A stretch of DNA of 64,000 bases, taken from contig NW_026262734.1 of assembly GCF_021869535.1 (NCBI RefSeq), positions 75,516,339 to 75,580,338 of the forward strand, in the 5' to 3' direction. The translations under genes were made by a program, and so were the position numbers. Positions 46,822-58,035 of this stretch are shown here, one piece after another (position 1 is the first letter of the stretch; each line of letters opens with the position of its first letter). The notes under the pieces are model-generated. The model had not been told where the DNA came from. It ran no database searches and was given only the letters and a program-made list of their open reading frames with translations. This DNA comes from Mytilus californianus. Lineage: Eukaryota > Mollusca > Bivalvia > Mytilida > Mytilidae.

Positions 46822-46996
46822 GAATATACAGTATATAAATAACACATGTTTGAGAGGGTGATAGAGCAGATTGTTACCCCGAGAAAACATTGTCAACTGA
46901 GGCGAAGCCAAGGTTGACAATGTCTTTTCGAGGGGTAACAATCAACGCTATCACCCTCTCAGATATGTGTTATTTAACTTATTATACTGAATGTTC
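46822..46996. repeat. Palindromic element, about 62-bp core arms
   Basis: 46836-46897 pairs with 46913-46976 ('GAGAGGGTGATAGAGC' with 'GCTATCACCCTCTC', 'GTTACCCC' with 'GGGGTAAC'), around a 15-bp loop containing GGCGAAGCC. Weaker pairing extends outward through 'ACAGTATA'/'TATACTGA'-type sequence. I recognise the motif set as a mussel repeat from memory. Confidence 0.9.
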
Positions 46997-47297
46997 TTTT
47001 ATTACTGTCTATTAAATTTCAAATTCAAAGTAGTCTTGTACATAAAAATCATCCGTATTTATTAAAGCGCACACTTGAGCAAGCGTCTCCGTGAAGGGTA
47101 ATAGAGTATTTGCCATGGGATAGAGTAAATTGTCTCCCTCGTATTAACCAATCAAAATCTGGCATTTTGACATGAAGTATAATAAAAACAATTGACAAAT
47201 TTTAAAGAGATGACAGAAACAAAATCAAAAGACAACAACGTTGCATAAACGCTAACCATACAAGAGTTAGTATTACAAAATATAGTATCAACTTTTT

Positions 47298-47385
47298 ACT
47301 AAAAGGGAGACAGAAGATACCAAAATGACATTCAAAACTCATAAGACGATGAGAAACTGACAATGCAATGGCAACATAAGAAACT
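47298..47385 (-). repeat. RT element 3' end fragment
   Basis: 'AAAAGGGAGACAGAAGATAC', 'CATTCAAAACTCATAAG', 'AAACTGACAATGCAATGGC' match the RT 3' end at 29875-29945 in the same orientation. Confidence 0.65.
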
Positions 47386-47394
47386 AGAGGCTCC

Positions 47395-48545
47395 AAAGAG
47401 CCTGTGTCGCTCACCTGCATCTTTAACAATTGCCACGTTTTAGTAAAAATCAGCATTAAAGGGGAACAACTTTATTAAGAGTTAACAGACAATTTCAGTA
47501 ATGTTGACATATTTGTAGATCTTATCCTCCTGATATTTTTTTTCTTTCTTTAAAGTTTCTCTTTATCTATTATAGTTTTCAAGTTAATAGGCAAAAAATG
47601 CAAACAAATGTAAAAATCATCATTAAAGGGCAAGTACTCCAAAACGAGTCAACTGAAGATTTCGGATATTTTGACTCATTTGTATATCTTGTCTTGCTGA
47701 TCATTTGTGCTATTTAAAGTTTCTATCTATCTATTACAGTTTTCAAGATAATAGGCAATAATGGGAATATCGTCATTTAAGGGCAATAACTTCAATAAGG
47801 AGTCGACGAATGATTTTGGTCATGTTGACTTATTTGTACATCTTGTCTTGTTGATCATTTTTGCTTAGTATAGTATCTATCTATCTATTATGGTTTTTAA
47901 GATGTTAGGCAAAAATGCAAAAATTGGTAAAAATCATCATTAAGGGGCAATAACTCTAATAAGGACTCGTCTGACGATTTTGGTCATGATGACTTATTTG
48001 TAAAATAATGAAGATCTTGTCTTGCTAATCATTTTTGCTTTTCAAAGTTTCTGTCTATCTATTATAATTTTCGATATAATAGGAAAAAAATTTGAAAAAT
48101 GGTAAAATTAGTCATTTGTGGGCAATAACTCCTATAAGAAGTCGTCTGACAGTTTTGATGTAAATAGACAATAGGTAGAAATCAACATTCCGAAATTTTG
48201 CTCAGTCAGAATTTCTCTATTTATAGCGGTTTTCAAAATAATAGGCAAAACTTTCATTTTACCCCTATGTTCTATTTTTAACCATGTCGGCCATCTTTGT
48301 TGGCAAACGGGGTCATCGGACACATTTTTTTAGATATCCCAATGATGGTTGTGGCCAAGTTTGGTTAAATTTGGCCCAGTAGTTTCAGAGCAGAAGATTT
48401 TTGTAAAAGTTAACGACGACGGACGACGACGACGACGGACTACGACGATGACGACGGACGACGGACGACGACGGAAAAGAATGACGACGGACGACGGACG
48501 CCAAGTGATTAGAAAAGCTCACTTGGCCTTTTATGCCAGGTGAGT
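47395..48545 (-). mobile_element. GGCC/GTCGTC-end element, copy 2, with internal array
   Basis: The left end carries 'GTGTCGCTCACCTGCAT' and the right end 'AAAAGCTCACTTGGCC', 'TTTTATGCCAGGTGAG', so CTCACCTG/CAGGTGAG form inverted ends. Five internal units beginning 'GGGCAATAACTCC' or similar start at about 47460, 47629, 47781, 47943 and 48118 (spacing 152-175 bp). Near the right end, GAC/GACGGAC trinucleotide repeats occupy 48413-48505. The Arg/Thr/Asp-rich 64-codon frame at 48349-48543 is only a translation of that microsatellite. Confidence 0.7.
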
Positions 48546-50845
48546 TAAAAAGACGAACGTGTCCACGTCATAGAAAACTCTAGACTGAGCAACCCGAACC
48601 TCATAAACACATCGGGATGAACTAAAGAATTTATTACAAATAAAAGAAAAAGTGTTGCAATGGCAACGGAATGACAGAGGCGAGTATAAGATAAAGTCCG
48701 TTTATATAAATTCGATTTATCATGAAGTACTATAAATTTATCAAATCACATCCTGCAGATGTCCACAAAGAGTTAGTCTCTCAAATATCAATTATAATAT
48801 TTTGGATTTTGTATAACATATTTCCTTAGGACCTTCAAGCTACTTGCACGTAAAGTAAAACCGCAATACCGCCGAAGTAACCACGTGTTCATATGTCTTT
48901 AATTCATATATAGATTTTGATCACCGACCAATAACTAACTTCCGGTTTTCTTTACATTTTTGTTTTAAATCAAAACTTCAGAAATTTTCACATCTTTCTT
49001 CATAAATAAGCTATCAAAACATAAAAAAAAACCAAATACTTGACAAAACAAATCATGAATGTACATATTTTTATTCTTCTTAAAAGTTCGTTGAGTAATA
49101 TTTGCATATTGTTACGTTTTCCTCGTTATCATACATTATTGAAATCGAGGCAATGTAAACCTGTGCACTCCTTTTCTAGATCACCATGTCATATGTTTAA
49201 AAAGGTATCAATTGGGTTTGTTATGCTTCTCAGCAATAACGAGATTGGAAATTATATTACGTTTGCTTTTTAATCTCTATATATATTTCTTTTAATTTCT
49301 GCAAGAATACAAATTGAATACATCTAGCGAAACGCATCTATTCTCAAACGCCGAAGATCGCTTAGAACACTTGTGACAATGTAATGCAAGATTAATTAAA
49401 ATAAAAAAATTTTTTAAGAAAGTGAATATACAATAAATATGAGGAAACTTTCAGGAAATTGTATCGAAGGTTATCGATTTTGACTGTTATAAGAAGTAGC
49501 CTATTCAAGAAAGTAAGACTTAATCGCTATGAAAGCATAGGTATAAGTTTGTGTTCCCTTAACATTCAACTAGTCGTATTGCATGGTATAAAAACATGAC
49601 CATTCAAAAGATTTTTTTTTTCAATTACTCTTTTAAAACAAACCATTCAAAAAGTGAATAAATAAATAAATGAGTACAGAATCAGACGTAATTGACAAAG
49701 ATTCTCTTGTGGTGATAATTTAATTTAAAAATATATATGAAAATTAACAAATCAGACGCAATATGATTTCCCATTTCATTATCGGTGCGAAGTTTAATAG
49801 ATTTTAATTAAACCTTTTGAATTGAGGATTTACATTATTTTAGTAGTTTCAGTATTGGTACTTGACATTTTGTTTTATTTTATATTATGATTTAACCTTT
49901 CTATATAGACAGTAGACAATAAAAATAGACAATACTGTCAATAGAAAATATTTTATTGGCACAAACGCATTTACAATAAATGGTAAAGACCGAATGGATA
50001 AACATGGTAGTAAAATGCAAACAATTATGTGAATATATAATACAGATATACTGAAAATCTATTGCAATAGATTACTTTTCGCATTAAAACAATTTGTTAC
50101 GAAAGAGGAAGATAGTTTTTGTGCCGTGTAAGATTTATTATTAAGTATAAGCTTTATTTTATATTTATCGCGCAAACGAGTGTTACTTTTTTTGGGGGGT
50201 CATTTTTGACATTTGAATTCAAAAGTCTCTCTGATATTGGAAGACCCTCTACAATGTAGTAGCATGTGCTGTTCATTTTCAATTTCACCACTTTTGTAGA
50301 TTTCACAAATTCTTCAACGTAGACTAATGTTGTTTTTATAAAGGGACGTACGTAACACTGCTACTAGCCGTGTAATAAAACACTAACCCAATATCAAAAT
50401 ATACAGGATCTCCACGTGTTCGCTTTTACCCAAATTGAATGATATTCCCAGAAATGTATAGGAGGTACGATAAATATATGTCTAAACTAATATTTACAAA
50501 TGTTTGTATTAATGAAGTTCGCTTCTCTGTTTCAAAATAACAGTCTGTCATAAATTGAAAGTACATAAATAACAGAACGAAAAAAGCAGAAAAAAATGAA
50601 AGGTCTTTATCCTTGCTTTTGAGATATAAGCCATGGATTAATATGGCGGAAATGAATTTATCTAGACTTTTCATACATTGAACATTAGTACCTATTTTCT
50701 TTCAAAAACTATGAAAAATAACTGGCAAGGATAAGTATACCAAAACATCTTCTTTTATTCAGTATAAGACTATGGAGTATTTTGAATTTACTTAAGTTTG
50801 ATGGTACCAAAGTTTTCATATACGGTGCATAAACAACCAGGATTA
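48546..50845. other. Anonymous DNA with minor repeat traces
   Basis: At 48568-48600 'ACTCTAGACTGAGCAACCCG' resembles RT 3' untranslated sequence. The open frames at 49040-49273 (+) and 50426-50674 (-) are not recognised. No gene is supported. Confidence 0.4.
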
Positions 50846-50910
50846 CAATGGTGTGTACGCCAGACGCTCCTTTCGTCTACAAGAGATTTATCAGTGACGT
50901 TTGAAAGACA
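50846..50910 (+). repeat. Short M4-type repeat fragment
   Basis: 'GTACGCCAGACGCTCCTTTC' and 'GTCTACAAGAGATTTATCAG', 'TGACGTTTGAAAG' resemble a mussel repeat I know from memory. Only about 60 bp are present. Confidence 0.45.
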
Positions 50911-52083
50911 AGTGATCAACTTTACTTGTTAAGAAATTTGATTGACGTTGATATTTAGGCCTTGAGTATCACTGAAGAGACAAATATTGTAGAAAATCCG
51001 CATCTGGTGCAGTAAAATTTGAACCTTCATTGTTATAATGACTATCAAGATAACTCCATTTGTATGCATGCTTTCAAAGCATGATCATGACGTAGTACAG
51101 GTCAACACGTATAGTTTTAGTTCATTAAAACATTCTGTCTCAATAAATTTCGGCCCACTCAGACTTGAGCTAAAATTTAAAAACGCGCTTCCCATCAAAG
51201 AAATGAAAAGCAATGTAATATAACTTAATGGTCACGGAAACTCTTATCTCACAATCAGGATACTTGTTGTTGTCTGAGGAAAGCATGTCTTCATGTTTAC
51301 CATGATATTATGTCATTAATTCTCTTCACTTGTGAACCTTGAACAATTCTGAACTCATCAACTTTCATCAACTATAAAGAAAGATGCATTAGGATTAAGT
51401 AATTACTTTGTCATAAAATTGACTTTTCTGAGCATAAAATTACGGGTTAATTGATGCTTTTATAAATGACTATCTCCTTAATTAAACAAAATCAAACCGG
51501 ATATTGATTCCATCTTGATTCGTTCAGTGATGTTAAATTTAATCGCAACAATAAACTAGCGTTTCTAAATTAAGCTTCAGATTTAATCCGAAATATACTG
51601 TATATGATATTGAAACGTTTATACCTTTCAATAAATATTCGAACAAATTTCATTATGAATATAATGCGATGTGGGGTTCATGCCCCCTCCCCCCCAAAAA
51701 AAAAAAATAGCATTTACTAGATGGCCACAAACAGTCTTCAACAAAAGACATGGTCTTTATAAATTTGTTGAAATTTTTATTTTATTAAAGCACAACATGC
51801 TACTTCGTACGTAACTCTTCGTCTACAATTCTCGGAACAAGATGCAGGAAGCGAAATAAGACAAAAAGTGAGATACAATAACATGATCAGTGAATATAGA
51901 TAAGCGTATGATATGGTTTCCTAGCGAACAAAATGTGTTCCTGGAATAAATTTAAACAAGTCCCTCTTAACCCAAATGGCAAAAAGCCAAAAAAATCTAT
52001 AAAAAGTGGGCGGGAGCACAAAAAACAAAGGGCCTGAACAGAACAGCAGAAAAACGTAATATTAAAGTATGAAGACTATGTCA
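50911..52083. other. Anonymous AT-rich DNA
   Basis: It contains a C-rich/A-rich junction (51680-51708) and no supported gene. The 61-codon frame at 51038-51223 is unrecognised. Confidence 0.45.
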
Positions 52084-52985
52084 GTTCCGTATCATATGAG
52101 TATTTGGACCATACGAATATGGTCATGACCATATGCGTATACCCATATGGTCCGACCATATGCGTATGGTCGGACCATATGATTATATACTCGTTTGGAT
52201 ATTAGCGAGCTGGACTATATGAATATTTGGACCATATATTTATTTTTCGAATAAATTTTAATTTTCTTCGCAGGAACACAAAGCTCGTTCTCTGAAACAA
52301 AATCGGCACAAGTTACATACTGAAATCCCTTATCTTTTCATACATGTTGTCCAAATATTAGTGCATCTTTTATCGTGGCTTCGCTAGAGACTATTTAAAG
52401 CGTTTTTATCCTGTAGACTTTTCGTGTGTAAGTGAAACCACCGGCGTTTGGGGAATGGACTTTTTTTCTTCTTTCCTCGGTATGAAGATTATTTTGTTTT
52501 AATTCTTCTTATTTCTTCTTATTTTCACTTAATTGGTGTGTTCTTGCTCATATTCATACGATCTTACAATAACAGTAGTTTATACATAAGAAGATAGGGA
52601 ATTAAAAGAAAATAAGTGGGTGCGATACCCCAAGTATGTGTGATTTAAATAGTAACTGTTGACTTCTTGTTTAACAGTTCATTTAAATATTTCTTGAAGT
52701 TATATTCCAAAGTCGACATAATGTGTTTTGTAAGGAAAAATCGATAACGACTTTGTAAACATGCTTTAACTATAATCTTAACCTGTAAGTAAAATTCACG
52801 TTATCATATTAATCATGTAACAATAATTACCATTTGATTAAATAAGTCACAATTAGAAACTTTTTATGAATGTCACCTTGACGCAACGTTCATCGTATTA
52901 AATACCAGGACCATATGAGTATATACGCATATGGTCAAGGCCATTCGCGTATGGGTCGTATTGAAATACTCATATGGTACGGAAC
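52084..52985. mobile_element. 0.9-kb TIR element with CATATG-rich ends
   Basis: The left end 'GTTCCGTATCATATGAGTAT' and the right end, inverted 'GTTCCGTACCATATGAGTAT', match almost exactly. Each is followed by clusters of 'GACCATATGCGTAT'-type palindromes (52107-52190 and 52910-52965). The interior has no recognised domain. No target duplication is clear. Confidence 0.8.
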
Positions 52986-53751
52986 ATATATAATACAAAA
53001 TATAAATCAATTGCTTTAAAAAGCAATTGTAAACGGTCTTTCCCCCTTCTGAAACATGATTGATTGATATGTGTTTGTTTGTTTCTTTCTTTCTTTAAAG
53101 GGTCCATATTAGTGTGTTGGTTAAGTTTCTATATTTAGTTTGGAAAGTTTTTATTCTATTTCAGGGTCCGCGCGCGTCTTTGTCTCGCGCCAGGTTGTGG
53201 CGTCACGTGACGAGGCTTTATATTAGCGAAAACTTAGTATTTTTATTTCTTTTTAAGTGGAGACGTTAAACAGACAACATGTATAGCGACGGAATTTACA
53301 CAATGTATTTCTTTTGTCATTGTAGGTAATTGACTTTTTGATCACAGTTTACGAGCAGTGCATGCTTTGGATTTAATTGATCCTGTGTAATTTTAAAAAA
53401 CGTTTGTTGATTATTTTCATATAATGTACATTTTTCAGTAGCAGTTTGTAACACAGATTTGTATTTCAATCTAGGAGCGGACATTTTATTGTAGGATTTC
53501 ACTGAGATTTACGGAACTAGCAAGCGATTTTTACGGCATTGCAATTTCTTTTCTCTAGGAAAATTCTTGAGAGATATCTGCACCACGTTGTTTTATGAAG
53601 ATGTAATACATGTATACCCTGCTGACTGCAAATTTTGGGGTCAATTGGACATGTAGTTTCAGAGAACATCTGATAACAAGCATGTGGATTTTTTTTTTTC
53701 AGAACAGATGTAAGAACAATATTAAAAACCAATTGTTCAGAGAACAAGTGA
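52986..53751. other. Anonymous DNA with a short GC-rich spot
   Basis: A locally GC-rich stretch at 53163-53215 contains GCGCGCG and GTCACGTGAC (a palindromic E-box/CRE-like site), followed by 'GCTTTATATTAG'. It could be promoter-like but no transcript start or coding exon is visible nearby. Confidence 0.35.
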
Positions 53752-55645
53752 AGGTCTTTCCACCAGTAAGGATCTATTTTGATATGAAAATATTAAAATT
53801 TTGTTTTAAATGTCAATTTCCGCGTCAAATGACAGCTTATTGTACGCTGATTCCAAAAATATATGGTTTCTATACAAAAAGATATAAATAAGGGAGATAA
53901 TTTTTTACTTCCGGTTTAAAAGATGTAACTTCCAGTATTGTTTGATAGTTTACTTGACACTGATTCCAAAATATATGGTTCTATATACTTTTACATTAAT
54001 TTAGTACAAAAAATAACTACTTCCGGTTTACAAAAGGTCACTTCTGGTTGACTTTTTCAATGTCACATTGCTTGCAACCTAATGCAAAAAGTCCCTTGGC
54101 TTTATCATGTATACATATGAGGTAAAAGCAAAGGTCAAAATCTATAACGTTAAATTAACCTATGACCTTGAGCTCAATTTCAAGGTCATAAACCAAGGAT
54201 CTCAAATCAAAAGACTCTAGGTCTTTACTTTATATTGTTAATGAGTTATATTACCATACGACTAATATTAGATATGAAAGGGGGAAAACTCGCATCAAAT
54301 GTCTACGTACCCTTTCAACTAAAATTTACGTGTTACAACATGTCGCAACTAACAATTGTGTGAAAATATTTTGTCGATATCTTATATGATTTCTAAAAAT
54401 AAGAGAAAACAAGCCAAAATCAAAATTTTGAACATGACCTTGACCTTTGACCTTGACCTCATTTTCATTTTTTTGGACCAAGGACCTCATATTAAAAGAT
54501 CCCAGGCCTCTATCACTTATGGTTTTCCAGTTAAAAATGCATTTCACTTATATCAAATACAAAAGGGGAAATAACTCTCATATGGAGTCTTCGTAAAGCT
54601 TCGGTCTAAATAAAACCTAACATCCTGAGGATATAACGAGCAATTTGGAAAAATAAATTTGTCGCTTTCTTTTACGGTTGCAGAGGAGATCTCATAACAA
54701 GAAAAACAGTGTTTGGGGAGATAACTCTTACAAAGAAAAATGTTCGGTTAAACAGGGTCAGTTTCAAAAGCGTATAGACTGTATGATATCATATACCAAA
54801 AAACTAAGCGACAACTTTTGAAACAAAAATACACCGCAAGAAAAAAATTAGGCAGAAGAAAAAAAAAAAAAAAATAGAACGTCAAATTAAACTTTGACCT
54901 TGGCCCCAATTTAAAGGTCATGAAACAAGGGCCTCAAATCAAAAGACCCTAGGTCTCAATTATATAAGATGAATAAGTTATATCACCATACATGTAATTT
55001 TGAATATAAAAGGGGAGAAAATTCCCATTAAATGTCTCCGTACCCTTTCAACTCAAAGTTACGTGTTACAACATGTCGCAACTAACAATCCTGTAAAAAA
55101 ATTTGTCGATATCTTATAAGATTTCTGAATATTAGTGATAACAAGCCAAAATCTAAATTGTTAACATGACCTTGACCTTTGACCTTGACCTCATTTTCAT
55201 TTTTATGGACCAAGGACCTCAAATCAAAAGACCCTAGGCCTCTATCACTTATGGTTTTCCAGTTACAAATACATTTCACATATATCAAATACAAAAGGGT
55301 AAATAACTCTCATATGGAGTCTTCGTAAAGCTTCGGTCTAAATAAAACCTAACATCCTGAGGATATAACGAGCAATTTGGAAAAATAAATTTGTCGCTTT
55401 CTTTTACGGTTGCGGAGATCTCATAACAAGAAAAACAGTGTTTGGGGAGATAACTCTTACAAAGAAAAGTGTTCGGTTAAACAGGGTCAGTTTCAAAAGC
55501 GTATAGACTGTATGATATCATATACCAAAAAACTAAGCGACATCTTTTGAAACAAAAATACACCGCAAGAAAAAAATTAGGCGGAAGAAAAAAAAAATAA
55601 TCATAAGAAAACCAATAGGTCTTTCCACGGAAAGGTGGAAAGACC
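53752..55645. mobile_element. 1.9-kb element with AGGTCTTTCCAC ends and internal duplication
   Basis: AGGTCTTTCCAC begins at 53752 and its reverse complement GTGGAAAGACCT ends at 55645. At the right end a second copy in the opposite sense (55616-55627) forms a 12-bp stem with a 6-bp loop. Inside, 54153-54884 and 54885-55610 are tandem copies about 732 bp long. Each copy carries 'TGACCTTTGACCTTGACCTC', an array of AGGTCA half-sites. Paralogous minus-strand frames (54326-54547, 55082-55294) are products of the duplication, not genes. Confidence 0.8.
54153..55610 (+). repeat. 732-bp tandem duplication, two copies
   Basis: 'TCATATGGAGTCTTCGTAAA' occurs at 54579 and 55310, 'AACATGACCTTGACCTTTGA' at 54431 and 55163. 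From 54570 onward the two copies are almost identical; the first third is more diverged. Confidence 0.95.
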
Positions 55646-56204
55646 TAATAACTTGGACGCAACACCAATAAGTCTTATAATGAGATTTTCAACTTTCCAC
55701 GCAATAATTATTGATAGTAGGTGTAGCATATATACTCGTTTGTATTTTACTCTTATTATAAAACCCTTAGCGTATTGTATGTTTCAATCTTAATGGAAAA
55801 GGCTGTCTGTATTTATGGTTTAACATAAATCGGTTGTGAATATTCAGTTGATGAAATCATGTAATTGTTCTAAAGATCAGATAGTACATTTGACCTACCC
55901 GCTTTCAATTTATACCTTTTCCACACTTTCTTCCTCAAAGCTTTCCTATTTTGGTTGTATTACGAAATTGTCTATGGATTGAAATATATAAGGTACGCAT
56001 ATCGTATAACAACAGCAACTAGATTTAAACATCTAGAAGTCGCTTTATCGTCTGTGTGCTATTAACATTCACTTTATACTATTTCTTATATTTGCAGAAC
56101 GTTCACAAGTTTAAAAAAATGCATAAAATATGTCCAAAGCAGGATACAAATTAAGAGTTTAGTGTGACGTCCATTTTCACTGAACTAGTACACATTTGTG
56201 TTTA
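55646..56204. other. Anonymous AT-rich DNA
   Basis: No supported feature. Confidence 0.5.
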
Positions 56205-56342
56205 GGGGCCGGCTGAAGCCCGCCTCCGGGTGCTGGATTTTCTCACTGTGTTGAAGACCCTTTGGTGGACTTCGGCTGTTTTCTGGTCTTTGGTCGAGTT
56301 GTTGTCTTTTTGGCACATTCCCCTTTTCCATTTTCAATTTTA
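56205..56342 (+). repeat. M3 dispersed repeat, long copy
   Basis: 'GCCTCCGGGTGCTGGATTTT', 'CTTTGGTGGACTTCGGCTGT', 'TTGGTCGAGTTGTTGTC' and 'GGCACATTCCCCTTTTCC' match 41652-41768. Confidence 0.85.
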
Positions 56343-57335
56343 AGAAGGTTATTAAGGTGAATCAGAATTAGAAGTCAAGGAAGATAAGTTATAAAATGGC
56401 AAAAAGCTTAAAGATGAAAGACCAACATAAGTCCATAAAACGCCACACACAAAATATGTGACCAATACGAAACCCACCAAAAAACTTTGGGTGAAGTTAG
56501 GTTCTGCGAAAAGATTAGAAGACAGGAAAGATAAGACACATGAAACTACAAATATGTTAAACAAATCGCTCCTTCCTTGGACAAACCAATGAACTTATGA
56601 CAATCATTATTTCAATTATTTCCCAATACTTATATTAAAATCAGGTCTAAAAAATCAATCAATTAGGAATTTTCATTTAAACCCATGTATTTTTTTTCAC
56701 CTAGTCTATTGTTCGTGATGTTAATTAAATATATGTGATAGTAACAAAAAATCAAAAGCTTAAGGGATTGAGTTTACGGAAATTTAGGAATGACTATTTC
56801 TTTCTTTTTGCCCTTTGATAAAATTTCGATAACTTTTCTTTCGTGATTTTAATTTGTGCATTAATTCCCTGTATACATCCAAGTCTAAGTCGGCTGATTG
56901 GAAGGAAGGGGAAGGGGCAGGGTTTTCTCTGATAAAGTTAAATTAAGATGAATGAAGGTGATTTCACTTTTAGATTATAGATAAATATTACTGCAAGTAA
57001 TGGTACCTCGCAATAATTTGCATCGACATATTTTATACACAGAGCGTTTGATTAAAAGACAGAAAAAATGTTTTTGTTGTGTCGAAGTTAGAATTACTTC
57101 ATTCATTGAAGGTTATAAATAATACATTTCCCTTCGTATTCAAAATGTTAAACTGTAATAATAATTTATTTAACAAACTGATATGGTTACACATTAGCAC
57201 CGTACTTAATATACAATATTCGGACAATGCCATAAAACTATCAAACTTTTTGTATGAGGCTTAAAGAATGGGGAGGGGTGAGGTTTACCGAGATCTTCAA
57301 CAATTTCGTTCCGAAAACAAGTAAAAATGAAAAAA
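56343..57335. other. Anonymous DNA with RT 3' trace
   Basis: 'CGAAACCCACCAAAAAACTT' at 56468-56487 resembles RT 3' untranslated sequence (compare 30020-30040). No gene is supported. Confidence 0.4.
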
Positions 57336-57590
57336 AATAAGAAGATGTGGTATGATTGCCAATGAGACAACTCTCCACAAGAGACTGAATGACACAGAAA
57401 TTAACAACTATAGGTCACCATACGGCCTTCAACAATGAGCAAAGCCCATACCGCATAGTTAGCTATAAAAGGCCAGGGCTAAAATGACAAACGTAAGACA
57501 ATTAAAAAAAAATATGTTACACAGCAACAAACGACAACCATTGAATTACATGCTCCTGACTTGGGACAGGCACATACATAATGTGGCGGG
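57336..57590 (+). repeat. M1 dispersed repeat, intact reference copy
   Basis: It runs without interruption from 'AAGAAGATGTGGTATGATTG' through 'CAACTATAGGTCACCATACG', 'TAGCTATAAAAGGCC', 'ACAGCAACAAACGACAACC' to 'GGACAGGCACATACATAATG'. It has no open frame and no internal promoter that I can identify. Confidence 0.9.
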
Positions 57591-57792
57591 GTTAAAAGTT
57601 TATTTTTTATTTTATTGATTTAATATTGTTTATATTGAAGCTATAATTGACTAAAATCATATAGCTATAGAAATTTAAACACAAAAGTTGAACTTATTTT
57701 CCATCCCTAAACGAACCCCAGATTGTGCACAAAAGAGACGTGACATGGAGTCGACATTGCACGTTTTATCGCTTTGTTACTATATTTGGTTC

Positions 57793-58035
57793 GGTTTTTT
57801 GGTTTTTTGGTGTTTTAACGCCACTTTTAAGCACCGCTTTTGTGCTATTTCGTGACGGCCAGTTTTTATTGGTGGAGGAAGCCGGAGTGCCCGGAGAAAA
57901 CCACCGACCTTCGATAGTCAATTAAAATTGGAGTCGAGTGCACCCGCATGAGCGGAGTTCGAACTCACAAGCTCAGTGTTGACTGGCTAGTGATTACAGT
58001 AGTAACTACTTAGACCACTCGGCCACCGAGGCCCC
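57793..58035 (-). mobile_element. tRNA-derived SINE, best-preserved copy
   Basis: On the minus strand it starts GGGGCCTCGGTGGCCGAGTG with an A-box TGGCCGAGTGG (58015-58025) and a B-box GAGTTCGAACTC (57955-57966), then a body containing 'GGCACTCCGGCTTCCTCCAC' and 'GGCGTTAAAACACC', and an ACCAAAA-type tail. The long loop between the boxes suggests a class-II tRNA (Ser or Leu) ancestor. The conserved body, shared with the 37015 copy that lacks the tRNA head, may be one of the ancient SINE central domains, which I cannot name. The overlapping 66-codon plus-strand frame is not a gene. Confidence 0.85.

Noticed and set aside
48349-48543. Arg/Thr/Asp-rich small protein
   Set aside because: It is encoded by GAC/GACGGAC microsatellite sequence at the end of a repeat element.
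53163-53215. CpG promoter with E-box
   Set aside because: The stretch is only about 50 bp and no exon or start site is visible downstream, so no promoter is called.
54326-55294. Two paralogous minus-strand proteins of about 70 residues
   Set aside because: They reflect the 732-bp tandem duplication inside a transposable element; no domain is present.
57725-57925. 66-codon plus-strand frame
   Set aside because: It is antisense to the SINE body.
58015-58035. Functional tRNA gene
   Set aside because: The cloverleaf cannot be completed; the tRNA-like part continues into a SINE body and is one of several diverged copies.
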